From NCBI RefSeq assembly GCF_019279795.1, contig NC_056739.1, positions 13,870,968 through 13,934,967 of the forward strand: DNA of 64,000 nucleotides. The letters run 5' to 3'. The notes beneath the pieces were generated by a model. The model ran no database searches. It saw nothing but the letters and a program-made list of their open reading frames with translations, and was not told where the DNA came from. The stretch comes from Protopterus annectens. Its lineage: Eukaryota > Chordata > Ceratodontiformes > Protopteridae. Positions 1-11,304 of this stretch are shown in pieces (the stretch's first letter is position 1; each line of letters opens with the position of its first letter). The translations under genes were made by a program, and so were the position numbers.

Positions 1-1627
1 GCTCTGGTAGAATGGGCTTTAGGTTTGTTAGGCAGCTTTTGGTGTCTAATTTTATAAACAAGGGAAATCAGAGATGTTAGCCATCTGGATAATGATACCT
101 TTGAAACTGAAAGTCCCTTTCTGCCTTCTGCATAAGAGACAAACAGCTGGTCAGATTTTCTGAATTGTTTGGTTCTATCCAAATAGTACCTTAACTGACG
201 ATGAACATCTAGCCAATGCAATTTTTGTTCAGACCTGTTAGAATATTCTGGAAAAACACAGGAGGTCAATGCTTTGATTTAGGTTAGGCATGAGGCTATC
301 TTAGGTAAAAAAGACGGGTTGGTTCAGAAGATACCCTGTCCTTATGGAACAACAGATAAGGAGGTCGACAGCTGAGTGCATGAAGTTCTGAAACTCTTCT
401 AGCTGAAGTAATAGCTACCAGAAAGAGAGTCTTCCATGATAGCAATTTTAAAGAACAGGAGGCTGCAGGTTCGAAAGGGGAGAGAATCAAAGAACTGAGA
501 ACTAAATTTAGGTCCCAGGGAGGAGGAGGATTTCTTATCGGAGGTCTGAGTAGAAAAACTCCCTTCAAAAAGGCTTTGCAAAGCTTGTGGGACATGATGG
601 CAGACTCTGAAATGCCCACATGAAAGTTAGAAATAGCTGCCAATTGAACTTTAAGAGTAGAAGGAGATGAACCTGCATGGAAGAGTTCAGCTAGAAAATC
701 AAGGACCATTTGGATGGAAGCAGTGAAAGGATCTATGTCCCTTCCTTGAGCCCAATAGGCGAAACGTTTCCACTTACTCAAATAAATCTTTCTAGTGGAA
801 GATTTATGGGAAGCTATCAAAATATCTCGGACAGAGTGAGATATTTGAGGAAGCCTGGCTAAGGTTGGAATTGGAGGAACCAAGCAGTGAGGTTCAGAGA
901 GGGAAGGGAGCGATGAAACTGACCCGACTGATGGATCAAAAGATCTGGAACTAGGTTCAGATGCCAAGGTCGCTCCAACATAAATTGATGTAGAAAGGGG
1001 AACCAAACCTGTCGAGGCCAGTAAGGAGCAATGAGGATCAACGAGGCCTTCTGAGCGATAGCTTTCTGTATCACTTGAGAGATTAGTGGGAAGGGAGGAA
1101 ATGCATACAGAAGTCCCCGGGGCCAAACTTGGACTAGAGCGTCTCTGCTGGGCTGACCTGGTAGAGGGAATAGGGTGAAATAATCTCTGCACTTGCTGTT
1201 TTGGGGAGTAGCAAAAAGATCGCAGCAAGGCTAACCCCACTTGAGAAAAATTTCTCTCACAACAGAGTCTTTCAGAGACCACTCGTGAGGCATGAGGATA
1301 GCTCTGCTCAACTTGTCCGCGATTTGATTGGACTTCCCAGGGATGTGCGTTGCTATCAGAAACCGCTGAGAAGAAATCGCCCATTGCCACAGTCTGAGTG
1401 CTTCTCAACACAGGGGGTAGGACCTGGTTCCGCCTTGTTTGTTGATATACCACACTACAGACATATTGTCCATCTGGATTGCTATCGTTCCCAAGGGAAG
1501 AGAGTCTTGAAGGGCTTGCAACGCTAAAAGCACTGCTCTCATCTCTAGAACATTTATGTGCAAGTGGCATTCGTGTGGTTGCCATGTGCCCTGGACAGTT
1601 CTGCCCTGATAATGCCCCCCCCCCCAC
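1..1627 (-). pseudogene. DIRS-A tyrosine recombinase ORF (YR), partial
   Basis: This ORF would encode the integrase of the element, a tyrosine recombinase that joins circular DNA to the chromosome without target duplication. The N-terminal DNA-binding part (HKSSTRKIYLSKWKRF, near 770-815) and the first catalytic Arg (ITSARRVSELHAL, near 395-435) are visible. At positions 1-20 the frame spells AHSTRA, the HxxR motif. A frameshift near 300 separates the two parts. The upstream half overlaps the RNase H and methyltransferase-like ORF in another frame; this overlap is open in copies A and C, so it is native. The catalytic Tyr lies outside the window. Confidence 0.85.
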
Positions 1628-3016
1628 CCGATCAGGGAGGCGTCCGTTGTCAGAGTAGCAACCGGAGGGGAAGGGACAAAGGGTCTTCCCAATAAGAGCT
1701 GAGGGAAGACATCCACCACAGAAGATGATTCCTGCATGTCTGCGTAATCATAATGGTGTGGGACATCGGAAGTTGCTGGTATGACCATTGCGTGAAGAGC
1801 ATCCATTGAAGGATTCTCATGTGGAACCTGGCTAATGGAAGCAGAGGTATGGCAGCCGCCATAATCCCCAACACTTTCAGAACTAACCTGGCTTTGACTC
1901 TGTTGCTGCTGAAGAGGAGTGAGACCAGCTTGTGTATGTCTGCTATTCTCTGATGTGTTAGTCTCGCAGACATGTTGACTGTGTCTAGATTTGCGCCTAT
2001 GAAGGTAATAGTACGACAAGGCGACAAAACAGACTTTTCGCAATTTATTGAAATGCCTAACTTTTGACAAATGCGAAAGGTGTAGTCCCTGGCCATTAGA
2101 AGAAGATGCTTGGTGGGAGCTGTGAGGAGCCAGTCGTCCAAATATGGAAACACCTGGAATCCTTGACGTCTCAGGTGAGAAGCTACCACTGCCATGCATT
2201 TGGTAAACACCCGGGGGGCAGTGGTGAGACCAACGGGCAGGGCCCTGAATTGAAAATGACTGGTTCCCAGCCTGAAGCGGAGGAATCTTCTGGAGCGTCT
2301 GTTCATTTTTATGTGATAGTACGCATCCTGAAGGTCTATAGAGCACATCCAGTTTCCCTTTCCCAAAAGGGAAAGGATGGACTGCAGCGTGACCATCCGA
2401 AATCTTGTTTTCTTGACTGACTTGTTCAAGATACTGAGATCCAAAATTGGTCTCCAGTCCCCTGTTTTCTTTGGAACTAAAAGAACCTGGAGTAGATTCC
2501 GGATCCTTGCTGGTCTGCTGGAACTGGCTGAATTGCTCTTTTTGCAAGCAGCTTTGAAATTTCCAAAGCTGCAAGATCCCTTTGAGCGGGTGGAACATCT
2601 GGAAGGGATTTTTTTGATTGGTTTGGAATGCGAACAAAGGGAATGGAATAGCCTTCGGAAATGATGGACTGTACCCATTTGTCTTGAGTCAGGGATAGCC
2701 AGGCTTCTGGGTACAGTGACAATCTTCCCCCGACTGCCTCCGAAGGTGGGCAGTCGGGCAACACCTCAGGGATGCTGAAAAGGCTTATCAGAGAAGACTT
2801 CCCGATTGCCCTGGTTCTGCGGAACCCCCCTGCCTCTAGGGCGACGTCTACCATTGTTGTTCCCCCCTCTGCCTCTGGCGGGGAACCGACTCTGTGCGTC
2901 AGGCGAAGTCCCTTGAGATTGTTTATGGAACCACATTTTCCCACTTTTCTGGCCTTTGGGGTAAGGCGTAGAAGGAGTACAACAACGGACTCCGACGGCA
3001 GAAAGAGTCTTGCCAT
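859..3016 (-). pseudogene. DIRS-A reverse transcriptase / RNase H / methyltransferase-like ORF
   Basis: This enzyme would copy element RNA into DNA. In order: an N-terminal segment overlapping the gag tail (LPDCPPSEAVGGRLSLYP), RT motif WRPILDLS, motif A MCSIDLQDAYYHI, motif B FRALPVGLTTAPRVFTK, motif C FPYLDDWLL, then RNase H with TTDASLIGWGG, the Glu in NVLEMRAVL and IQMDNMSVVWYINKQGG. The tail APYWPRQVWFPFL belongs to the region placed with Dam-like methyltransferases in DIRS elements. Frame changes near 2478 and 1650 break it. RT and RNase H catalytic acids are all present, so decay is by indels rather than active-site loss. Confidence 0.88.
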
Positions 3017-5030
3017 CTGTCTCGCACCTAGTCAAGGTTTCTTTCACTTGAGGACCAAAAAGAGATGATCCATCAAAGGGGGAATTAGTGAAAGACGTTT
3101 TAAAGGGGTCCGCAAAGTTGCATAGCCGCATCCAGGCATGCCTGCGTAAGGCCACACCTGTCCCTGCGGCTCTGCTCGCTCCATCAGCCGCATAAGAAAG
3201 GAGGCGCATGGAGGAGTTAGCTATGGAGTTCAGGGTAGCCAGCTGAGTGTTCATCTTGTCTTGAAAACCCGCAGCCGTAGGATCCTTCAACATGGCACTC
3301 GCTTCTTTGATCAAGTCTCTTTGAAGATGAGTAAAATGGCATAGGTAGTTCAGCGAATGCATAGCAAAGGTCGCTGACGAGAACATCCGCTTCCCGTACC
3401 TGTCCATAGACCTAGATTCTTTGTTAGGGGGATGAACAGGCACTGAAGGATCAGCTAGTTCCTTCTTGGTGGCAGCAGCTACCACCATAGCATCCACAGA
3501 AACACCTTTTGTGAGAAATTGCTTGTCAGTTGGTGCTGTTATAAATTTGGAGGGTCTCCTGGGGGTAGGGTCCACTGAATCAGGAGCCGTCCAGGCCTTC
3601 TTTGCAACCACCTGCATGAGGGGATCAAAAGGGGGGGGGGGACACCCAGGAGGTGGAAGGGCGAGAGCCAAACGCCTCAAGATACACAGATTCATCCTCC
3701 GAAGGGTTAAGGGCTGGCCAATTTCCCCTCTGTTTCAGGATTTCTAGAATGTCTGCGAAAGAGACATCTTCAGAAGGGGAACGTGGGGAACCCTCGGAAT
3801 CCTCTAAATCTGTGTCAGAGGTGACAGACTCAGGTGAGTCTATGTGCTTCCTCTTACACTTTCTCTTCCTAGGGGGCTCCCCTGCCAATTCAGGAGAGGC
3901 CTCGGAAGAGGATGAGATCCCCACAGGGGATTCTTGAGGAGCTTGCTCTCTGCAGTCTGGGATGAGGGAGTGAGTCGACATAACCAAAGGCACCGAAGAG
4001 GGAGGGGCGGACGGAGCCGACTGTGGAGTCGAACAAGGTTCCAACACACTCCGCATGACCTCGAATGCACCCCTGTCAGGCAGAGCCAGAGGTCCCCGCT
4101 CCGAGAAGCTGAGAACCTCCCTCGGCACCGACAGAGATGGCTCAGAGGCCGATGTCGGAGCCGAACTCACCAGCGCCGAAGCACCGAGAGGGAGAGGGGG
4201 GTCAGACAAGGGTCCGATGCCACTCACCCCCCCGGAGCCGATGAGGGAAGCCCGGCGCCGAGATTCTTCAAAAGAAGAAATCGGAGCCGACGACGGAGCC
4301 GAAGACAAATGTATCGGCTCCGACGCTACCACAGTCTCGGTTCCGAGATGCCCCGCCTCTGAGCTCAAAGGAGTCGGAGGAGGAATATTTATTGGAACAA
4401 GTTGAGGCATCGACTGATGAGTCGGACTCTGGAGCATTTGGGCCAGTGCCTCGGACTTCAAAAGTCTACTCACTACCCTCTGGAGGTCGTGATCCGAGAG
4501 CCTCGACGTCCTGGAGGAGTGAGATCTATGGCTCCGTTCAGACAGCAGGGGAGACGCTGGAGCCGAATGAACGGAGCCAAGGGACGGTGACCTCGATCTC
4601 TTTCTAGATGTCGGCTCCGATGGTCTGATCGGAGCCGACCCAGGAATCTCTAATGCCTCGGCTCCGGCCGGAGCCGAGGAAACCACGGATACTGCAGTCA
4701 AAGACTCATCGGCTCCAGCGAGCCGATGAAGCAGTAGGCTTCGAAGCCTTAGGCCTCGACTCTGAAGCTGGAGCCGAGGTCTTAGAAGCCTTAGAAAGTT
4801 TCCCCGATGACACAGAAAGGGAACCTTCAGGCTTAATTAAACCCCTCAAAATGAGTTTATTTTTTCTCCTGCAGGACTCTAGGGCTGAAGCCATGGCATA
4901 CAGCACAAGAGTCCTGCAGGTGTAAAGGTCCCAGGCAATACACACAAGAAGTGTGACTGTCTGTCAGAGACATTTTCTGACAGCACGAGTCACACTTCTT
5001 GAAGCCTGAGACCTTTGTATCCTTGGACAT
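2766..5030 (-). pseudogene. DIRS-A gag-like ORF
   Basis: This is the presumed nucleocapsid protein. The start is the ATG at 5030-5028, giving MSKDTKVSGFKKCDSCC, followed by a Cys/His cluster (CDSC, then SCVYCLG, HLQDSC, CAVCH) shared by all DIRS copies here. The middle is rich in Ser, Ala, Pro and Glu. A well-conserved C-terminal half follows (MDRYGKRMF, ADGASRAAGTGVALRRHAW, LFGPQVKETLTRC). The end is RG-rich (RGRGGNNNGRRRPRGRG) and stops at 2766-2768. Small indels near 4880 and about 3640 shift the frame. No published function beyond DIRS gag is claimed. Confidence 0.8.
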
Positions 5031-5376
5031 ATTCAAGGAACCGAAGTGTAATCACACACAGAAAACACACACACACAGATTACACTGATAGGGTTCAAAG
5101 GGAATTATTTAAACTAAAGGTAAGTTAAATAAAACTCCCTAATTAACACATACACACCCTAAGGATAGGGAAGGAAGGGCCCGAAGGCCTTAAGGGAAAG
5201 AACTAGAAGTTCTTTAGAAAAAAAGGGGGCTGGATAAAAGGTAGAAGGGATAATAAGTCCACTACACTAAGGGGAAAGAAAAATACACTAAGCTAGCCTA
5301 AGTCTAAAGAATTTAAACTAGTCTAACTTTCACTAACCTGGAGCCGGTAGAAAACACACCTCAATCGCTGTAGCGG

Positions 5377-5513
5377 CAAACGAGATCTGAGGTAACTCAC
5401 GCCTAGCATTGTGGGATATAGGGGAAGCCTCGAGCCGGTGGAACCAACTCTCGAGCTTTTAGAGTGGCCGAGTCGGAGCCGAGGTCGGCTCCGAACCCAT
5501 CCAGCAAGAATGA
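5377..5513. repeat. Right inverted terminal repeat of DIRS-A
   Basis: It matches the right terminal repeat of DIRS-B (27398-27533) almost base for base and is the reverse complement of the left repeat of DIRS-B. It contains the short palindromic arrangement GGAGCCGA...TCGGCTCC found many times in gag. Confidence 0.88.
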
Positions 5514-5537
5514 AGGCGAGATAGACAACTTAACATC

Positions 5538-6096
5538 ATACATTTACACAGTTACAACAGTTTATATACATTTCTGTTATTTTCCAGTAGGGTACACTGT
5601 GGTCACAACTCTAGGCTCTGGACTGTACAAGCCCTTTCCACATACACTTGTGTACCAGCAGTTTGATATACACATAACATACAGTTCTAATACATTTGTA
5701 ACACAAGCATATGAATCATGTTGACATTCACAACTGACATATAATTATTTACACAATTCCAGATAGCTGAGCTGGCAGTATCTCCTTGTGTCACACTTCT
5801 ATATAAATCAAATTAATATTCAAATGACATATAATTATTTACAAAATTTCAGATAGCTGGGCTGGCAGTATCTACTTCTGTGACAGTGGCATAGGCTTAA
5901 ATGGAGATGACAAGAAACAAATGTATAAAGATTAACCTGCCAAACAGTTTATGCATGTAACACAAAAGATGGAACTAGACTTTTAACAAAAATGCTGTTA
6001 TATATGAAAGGTGGGAAAAACTTTTCAAGAAAATGATTTCTGTAATGTTTTTAAACATCAGTTGTCTCACAGATGAATTGAAAAAGAAAAAGTAGT
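5538..6096. other. Gap without recognised gene
   Basis: AT-rich sequence between DIRS-A and the SINE. Apart from a two-copy tandem repeat I see no coding or repeat homology. Confidence 0.5.
5735..5886. repeat. Two-copy direct repeat, 90-bp period
   Basis: Two 62-bp units (5735-5796 and 5825-5886) start TGACATATAATTATTTAC and share CAGATAGCTG(A/G)GCTGGCAGTATCT. They differ at a few bases, so the duplication is not recent. Confidence 0.8.
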
Positions 6097-6374
6097 GAAC
6101 TATATTTAAAAAAGTTTGTTTGTTTGTGTCTTTCGGCTTTTCCTGGTTAGGGGTCGCCACAGCGGCACTCCGGTCCACTAATGATTGGTAGTGGATTTTT
6201 ACGTACCGGGTTACCAGCCCTGATGCACAACCTTCAACGAAGGCACGCCCCATTCACGTATGCCTCCACACAGAAGACGCTCTAGCTGAGAATCGAACGG
6301 GACAACGTCTTGCTATGAGGCAACAACGCTACCACAGCACCACCACCGCAGTTCCGAACTATATTTAAAAAAGT
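6097..6374 (-). mobile_element. tRNA-derived SINE with 19-bp target duplication
   Basis: On the minus strand the body carries a B-box-like GTTCGATTCTC and an upstream TGGTAGCG A-box-like stretch. A conserved block follows (GGTCGCCACAGCGG, CGGCTTTTCC on the other strand), ending in a short AAAC-type tail. It is flanked by perfect 19-bp direct repeats, GAACTATATTTAAAAAAGT at 6097-6115 and 6356-6374, which are the signature of LINE-driven insertion. A second member lies at 20248-20466 on the plus strand. The exact family name is not assigned. Confidence 0.85.
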
Positions 6375-6415
6375 ACAGTGCAAACAGCTATATTTAAAAA
6401 AGTACAGTGCAAATA
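6375..6415. repeat. Tandem reuse of the SINE target sequence
   Basis: The block TATATTTAAAAAAGTACAGTGCAAA, ending in (C/T)AGC, occurs twice in tandem just right of the SINE, at about 6359-6386 and 6389-6416. The SINE therefore landed in a small local duplication. Confidence 0.65.
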
Positions 6416-6419
6416 GCTA

Positions 6420-7920
6420 TACTATAGGAGACACACTTGGGAGGAACTAAACATGTGAATTTGATAAAGAAAGTTTTTCAGGATTGTTATTCAGCATAAT
6501 ACCTGGAGCAAAAAAAGACATGAGTACTTATACTAATTGCAAGAGGAGCTCCAACAGTGATACAAGAGGATACAAAAATAATAATGGCAGATTTGTAGTA
6601 CTAAGGGGCTAATGGAAAGGGAGGAAGATTACAGTAGAATATATTTAGATTCCACTGAAAACTGCTATAATGGAGCTTAAGAAAATTCTGGGAGAAATAA
6701 TCAGCTTTCAGCAAGGAGTATTACTTCTAGGTAGGGACTGGAATTTGATTTGCAAGAGTGAAGATTTGTCTGGGGGGCTCAGAAGGAAAAATATAACATA
6801 TGAGGGTAAACATTTGAAGAAAGTTATAAAAATATTTGGCATGGAAGATGTGAATTCAGTACTAGGAATTTGAAGTGAATTTACATATTATTACCCAAGA
6901 TATAAAATCTGGGCTAGGCTAGACAGAATTTACATTTCACAGGAACACATGCATTTAATTGAAAGTCTTGAGATGCACCTGATAACTATTTTAGATTGTG
7001 CACCAATAATAACAATTAAAAACACAGGGTAATGAAATTAAAATGAGATATTGGCGATTTCCCACCTATCTGTTGAAAAGAAAGGAATTTAAGGAATGGG
7101 TAGTGGAAATTATTCAGAAGCTATTAGAGAAGATACAATTTTCTTTTGAAAATATAGCTAGGAATGGGATAAAATTAAAGTGGAGTTTAAAAATAGGGTG
7201 GAAATAAAAGAAAGGGAGACATGGTTAAGAAGTAACAAGAATTATTGATAGGGACTGACAAATGCTGAAGTATTGCAAAATAGAGGGAATCCCCCAGAGC
7301 AAGAAGAGAAGAAACTGCAAAATGCTAACCAAAAAATAAGGGATTACATCTATAATATGCATGAGTTTAGAAAGATTACTCTTAAGCAAATGCTTCTGGA
7401 TAATAACTTTAGAGTACAAAAACTTTAAGCATAACAACTCTGGCAACAGAAAGTAGGAAGGGCTGTCACCAACCTTAGGTAGCCTATAACAAGGAAGATA
7501 ACAAGGGATGTTGTAGAAGTATTAGAAATATTTTGGAAATTCTATGAAAGTCTGTATAAAGCAGAGGAATACAGAAATCAAGAAAAGGTACAAATGGAAT
7601 GTTTATGGAAGAATTAAATATGCCAAGGTTAGAGGTAGATGAGGCTCAATTACTAACAGTTAAGATAGGAGGAGATGATATAAAAATGGTGATGTATAAC
7701 CAATCTGCAGGAAATTCCACAGGAATATATGGTATTCGTCTTGAAGTTTGGAAGCTAGGAGGGAAAAAAATTATAAAGATCTGCAAGGTTTTGTTTAACA
7801 GTATTTTAAGAGGAGGAGAAGCACCAACATTATGGAAGAAATTGGTGGTAGCTGGAATACCAAAAGAGGGTAAAGATCCATCAAAAGCAGCTTCATATAG
7901 GCCCATTTCAATACTAAAAA
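6420..7920 (+). pseudogene. L1-like ORF2, endonuclease and N-terminal RT part
   Basis: Broken frames show an apurinic-endonuclease-like region: ARGAPTVIQEDTKI near 6540, LLLGRDWNLI near 6720 in place of the usual GDFN, and a RLDRIY motif near 6915. From 7599 on there is the stretch leading into RT, with GKKIIKICKVLFNSILRGG, a GIPKEGKDPS block and YRPISIL at 7898-7918. The last recognisable residue lies directly before the DIRS-D left end. At least five stops or frame changes lie in it. The next piece resumes at 20815. Confidence 0.75.
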
Positions 7921-7965
7921 AGAAGTTAAGTCCTTACCATAATATTCCATCTATGTTATCCATTT

Positions 7966-8106
7966 TCATTCTTCCTCATCTGATGGGTTTGGATCTTATA
8001 GTCAGATCCGTCTCAGCCATTGCTAAAGCTCATGGCAACCTGAAACTCTCGAGCTTTCCTATACTCAAAATGCATCAACCCTAAGTTACCTCAGATCTTG
8101 TTTGCT
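7966..8106. repeat. Left inverted terminal repeat of DIRS-D
   Basis: It is the reverse complement of 20655-20795, with blocks such as GATCCGTCTC, GCCATTGCTAAAGCTC and CATCAACCCTAAGTTACC shared. Confidence 0.9.
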
Positions 8107-8295
8107 GATTTTACTAGAACAGGCTATATTTACTATGTATAAACAAAAGAGGTGTAAAAATTGCAAGTACTCAGTTTAGAAAGAGAGCATATCTGGAGTT
8201 CAATATAAAAGACAATGATGTTCCTCTAAGAATTCATTCCTCCAGAAGTTTGTATATAAAAAAAATGGATGGGGGCTGGGGTGAGTGGGAAGTTG

Positions 8296-8401
8296 AAGAA
8301 GAATGAAAATAGACAACACAGTTGGAACATTATGGTAAGTACATAACTTCTTTATCTGATCTCTGATGTTGTCCATTTTCATTCTCTCCTCAACTGATGG
8401 G
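8296..8401. other. Internal complementary region of DIRS-D
   Basis: The first half (to about 8350, ATTATGGTAAGTACATAACTTC) is complementary to the outer left end. After TTT the second half (ATCTGATCTCTGATGTTGTC and on) is complementary to the outer right end. In DIRS models this segment templates closure of the circular DNA. Confidence 0.82.
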
Positions 8402-8429
8402 ACAAAGAATCCCCTGCTACCTAAATTCC

Positions 8430-9734
8430 AGGGTGGATTCTAAGAAAGGATATTCCTGAGCACATCTGAACCAATGATGCTCTTCCCCTGGAGACCAGGT
8501 CTAATTTATAATGAGTAACAAAGGTACGGGGACTAGCCCAAGTTGGTGCTGAACATATGTCATCCATAGAGGCTTTGGAGAGGAAAATCGTACAAGGTGC
8601 AATTTATCTAGTTGCATGAGCCTTTACTGGTTGTGGTAAGGCAGTGCACATTTTTTTATAAATGAATGAAATGCAGTCAGTTATCCATCTGGCTAAAGTT
8701 ACTTTAGCAACTGGTTTACCCAGTTTCAAGTCTGCAAAGGAAACAACTGGTCTGTTTTTCTGAAGTTTTGTTCTATGCAAGTAAAGAGGTAATTGTGAAA
8801 TCTAATAAATGCAACATATATTCTCCTTTGTTAGTAACTTTGGAGAAGAAAACTGGAAAATTAGTAGACTGACCGATACAAGATGCTGACATCACCTTTG
8901 GAAGAAAGGATGCACTGGTTCGTAACATAACTCTATCCTTGTGAAAAATCAAGTAAGGAGGTTTTGAAGATCATGCTTGAATTTCTGAAATTCGTCTGGC
9001 AGATGTAATGGCTACTACAAAAAATGTTTTCCAGTTTAGATATTTAAGGTCATACTTAGCTGCTGGCTCAAAGAGGGAATCTGTAAGTGCCTGCAGTACC
9101 AGGTTAAGGTCCCATGTGGGAGTGGGGTCTTTAAATGGAGGCCTTAAAAGTAGAGTGCTTTGCATGAAAGCTCTGCATGAAAGTTAGATATCACTGTCAG
9201 CTGAACTTTTATGGGTGAGGAACTAGCTCCTTCTTTAAAAAGCTAAGCCAAAAAAACTCGAGTATGTTATGTATAGGAGCCAAAAATGGTTCGATATGAT
9301 TTTGATGAGCCCACTACACAAATCTTTTCCACTTAATGGAATAGAATTTAGTGTTGAAGGTTTGTGGGAAGATAAAAGTATATGCCAGACAGGAGAAGAA
9401 AGCACAGGTTGTCTTGCTATCAATTGATCTGGGAAGCCAGGCCATTAGCCTGAGGTTTGATATGTCTGGATGGATCATATTTGTCGGATAAGACAGGAGG
9501 TCTGGAATTGGATACAGAATCCAAGGTTGGTGAAGTAAGTGAGACCAAAGGAGGAGGAACTAAATCTGTCGAGGCTGGTAAGGTGCAATGGATATGACTT
9601 TGCTCTTCAACAAGGCTGCTTTTTGTAGGAATTTGAGAATCAATGGAATCGTTGGATAAGCATAACAAAGACAGGTGGCCAATCGTGAAGAAGAGCATCC
9701 CCCGGTGATTCTCCCTGTGGGGGGAATAGGACAA
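8430..9734 (-). pseudogene. DIRS-D tyrosine recombinase remnant
   Basis: Fragments in several frames cover the recombinase. THYKLD with the catalytic Tyr is readable near 8500-8520, and ITSARRISEIQA with the first catalytic Arg near 8971-9005. The N-terminal HKPSTLNSIPLSGKD block is near 9330-9375. It is too damaged to give one ORF. The upstream part overlaps the RNase H and methyltransferase-like ORF, as in the other copies. Confidence 0.75.
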
Positions 9735-11290
9735 AATATCTGCTGCATTTGTTGTTTAGGGAAGAAGCAAAAAGATCACAGCAAGGCTGATCCCACTGAC
9801 GAAATATCATCCTTGTCACTTTCTTGTTGAGAGACCACTTGTGAGGTAGGAGAATGTACCTGCTCAGTTTGTTCGCTATTACAATCACTTCCCCAGAATG
9901 TGCATCGCTAGGAAAAAGCAGTTGGAGGAGATAGCCCATTGCCACACTCTGAGTACTTCTTGACACAAGGGATAAGATCTTGCCCTCCTTGTTTGTTGAT
10001 GTACCAAACTACTGACATATTGTCCATTTGAACTGCAATCGTCCCAAAAGGGAGAGCATCTTGGAAGTCCTGCAACTCTAGCAGCACTGCTCTCATCTCT
10101 AGAACACTGATATGCATACTAGCCTCTTCGGGGGACCAAGTGCCTTGGACCTTTTTCCCCAGAAAATGACCCCGCACCCCAACTCAGAAGCATCTTTGGT
10201 CACCATGGCCTTGGACTGGGGGGATGGACAGCCTTGTAGAACTGGATCTGACTGAATACACTACTTGAGATCTCTCTTGCATGTCTGAGTGATTCAAATT
10301 AGAGTTGACGTGGGTCAGTAAAGCATCGAACATTGTGATGCCAGCATCCACTGTAGAATCTTCATGTAAAATCTGGCTAAAGGTGCAAGTGTTATAGCCG
10401 CTGATCTTGACCCTAGAGCTTGAAGGACCAAGCAGGTTGAAATCTTGGTACTGCATATTATTTTTATGACCCGTGATCTTATAGTTCGGACTCTCAAAGA
10501 AGGCAGTGAAGCTATCAGAGACTTTGTGTTGAACAGTGTTCCTATGAATTCCAGAATTTGAGATGGTTCCAGTTGAGGCTTGTCATAGTTTATGGTTATC
10601 CCAAGATAAGAACAAATCTGAAGAACCTGATCTTTTGCCTTTATCAACAGATGCCTGGTCGGTGTAGTAATGAGGCAGTTGTCCAAGTTGAAAACACCCG
10701 GATTCCCTGCAGTCTCAAAGTGAGCTGCTACTACTATCATGTATTTGGTGAACATTCTGGGGGCTGTGGTAAGGTGAAACGATACAGCTCTAAAATGGTA
10801 GTGCCTAGCTCCCAGCAGACGTGTATATACCTTCTGGATCATCTGTTTATCTTTATGTGGTAGTACACATCCTGAAGATCTATCAAGTACATCCAGTCAT
10901 CCTTGCCCAGAAAAGGAAGAATGGACTAAAACATGACCATCCAAAACTTGGTGCACCAAACTGAATTATTCAAGCTGCTGAGATCCAGAATTGGTCTCCA
11001 GTCTCCTGTTTAGTTTGGCATTAAAAATAATCTTGAGTAAGTTCCACATTTTATCTCGTCAGGTGGGACCTCTTGGATTACTCTATTTTCTAGCAGCTTT
11101 TGTATTTGTATTGCTGCTTCTTCCCTCTGACTGGGTGGAACATCGGGGATTTTTCGTAAGTCTAGAGGTGGAAGGCAAAATTATATTGAAAAAGCTCTGG
11201 AAATGTTCCTCTGCACCCAACTACCATTTAAGTCTAGCTAGGTTCTTTGGTGCAGAGATAATCAACCCCCGACTGCCTCCAGAGGTAAGT
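9560..11290 (-). pseudogene. DIRS-D RT / RNase H remnant
   Basis: The RNase H part is clear (HISVLEMRAVLLEL, TIAVQMDNMSVVWYINKQGG at 9980-10110), with its Glu and second Asp present. The RT palm is readable at 10315-10842 (HFRAVSFHLTTAPRMFTKY, LGITINYDK). The YLDD catalytic motif is changed to NLDN, so the polymerase is dead. Motif A and the finger region lie in other frames towards 11000. Confidence 0.78.
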
Positions 11291-11304
11291 AATCGTGTCT
11301 CCTT

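Larger units (their letters stand above)
1..5537 (-). mobile_element. DIRS-A retrotransposon, cut by window start
   Basis: Reading on the minus strand, the element runs from its right inverted terminal repeat through gag, RT/RNase H and most of the tyrosine recombinase. The window begins inside the recombinase HxxR motif, so the recombinase C-terminus, internal complementary region and second terminal repeat lie outside. Sequence is very close to DIRS-B throughout, so both belong to one family. The right end matches the ends of DIRS-B and DIRS-C and finishes near 5537 with ACAACTTAACAT. Coding parts carry frameshifts, so this copy is not autonomous. Confidence 0.9.

Noticed and set aside
2106-2664. 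Plus-strand open frames over DIRS-A RT
   Set aside because: Antisense shadows of the RT ORF; no independent motif or start context.
3934-4405. Arg/Ser-rich plus-strand frames over DIRS-A gag
   Set aside because: They result from reading the repeated GGAGCCGA-rich gag on the opposite strand; not shared as a protein between families.
5464-5724. Open reading frame right of DIRS-A
   Set aside because: It starts inside the DIRS-A terminal repeat and has no recognisable protein pattern; composition explains it.
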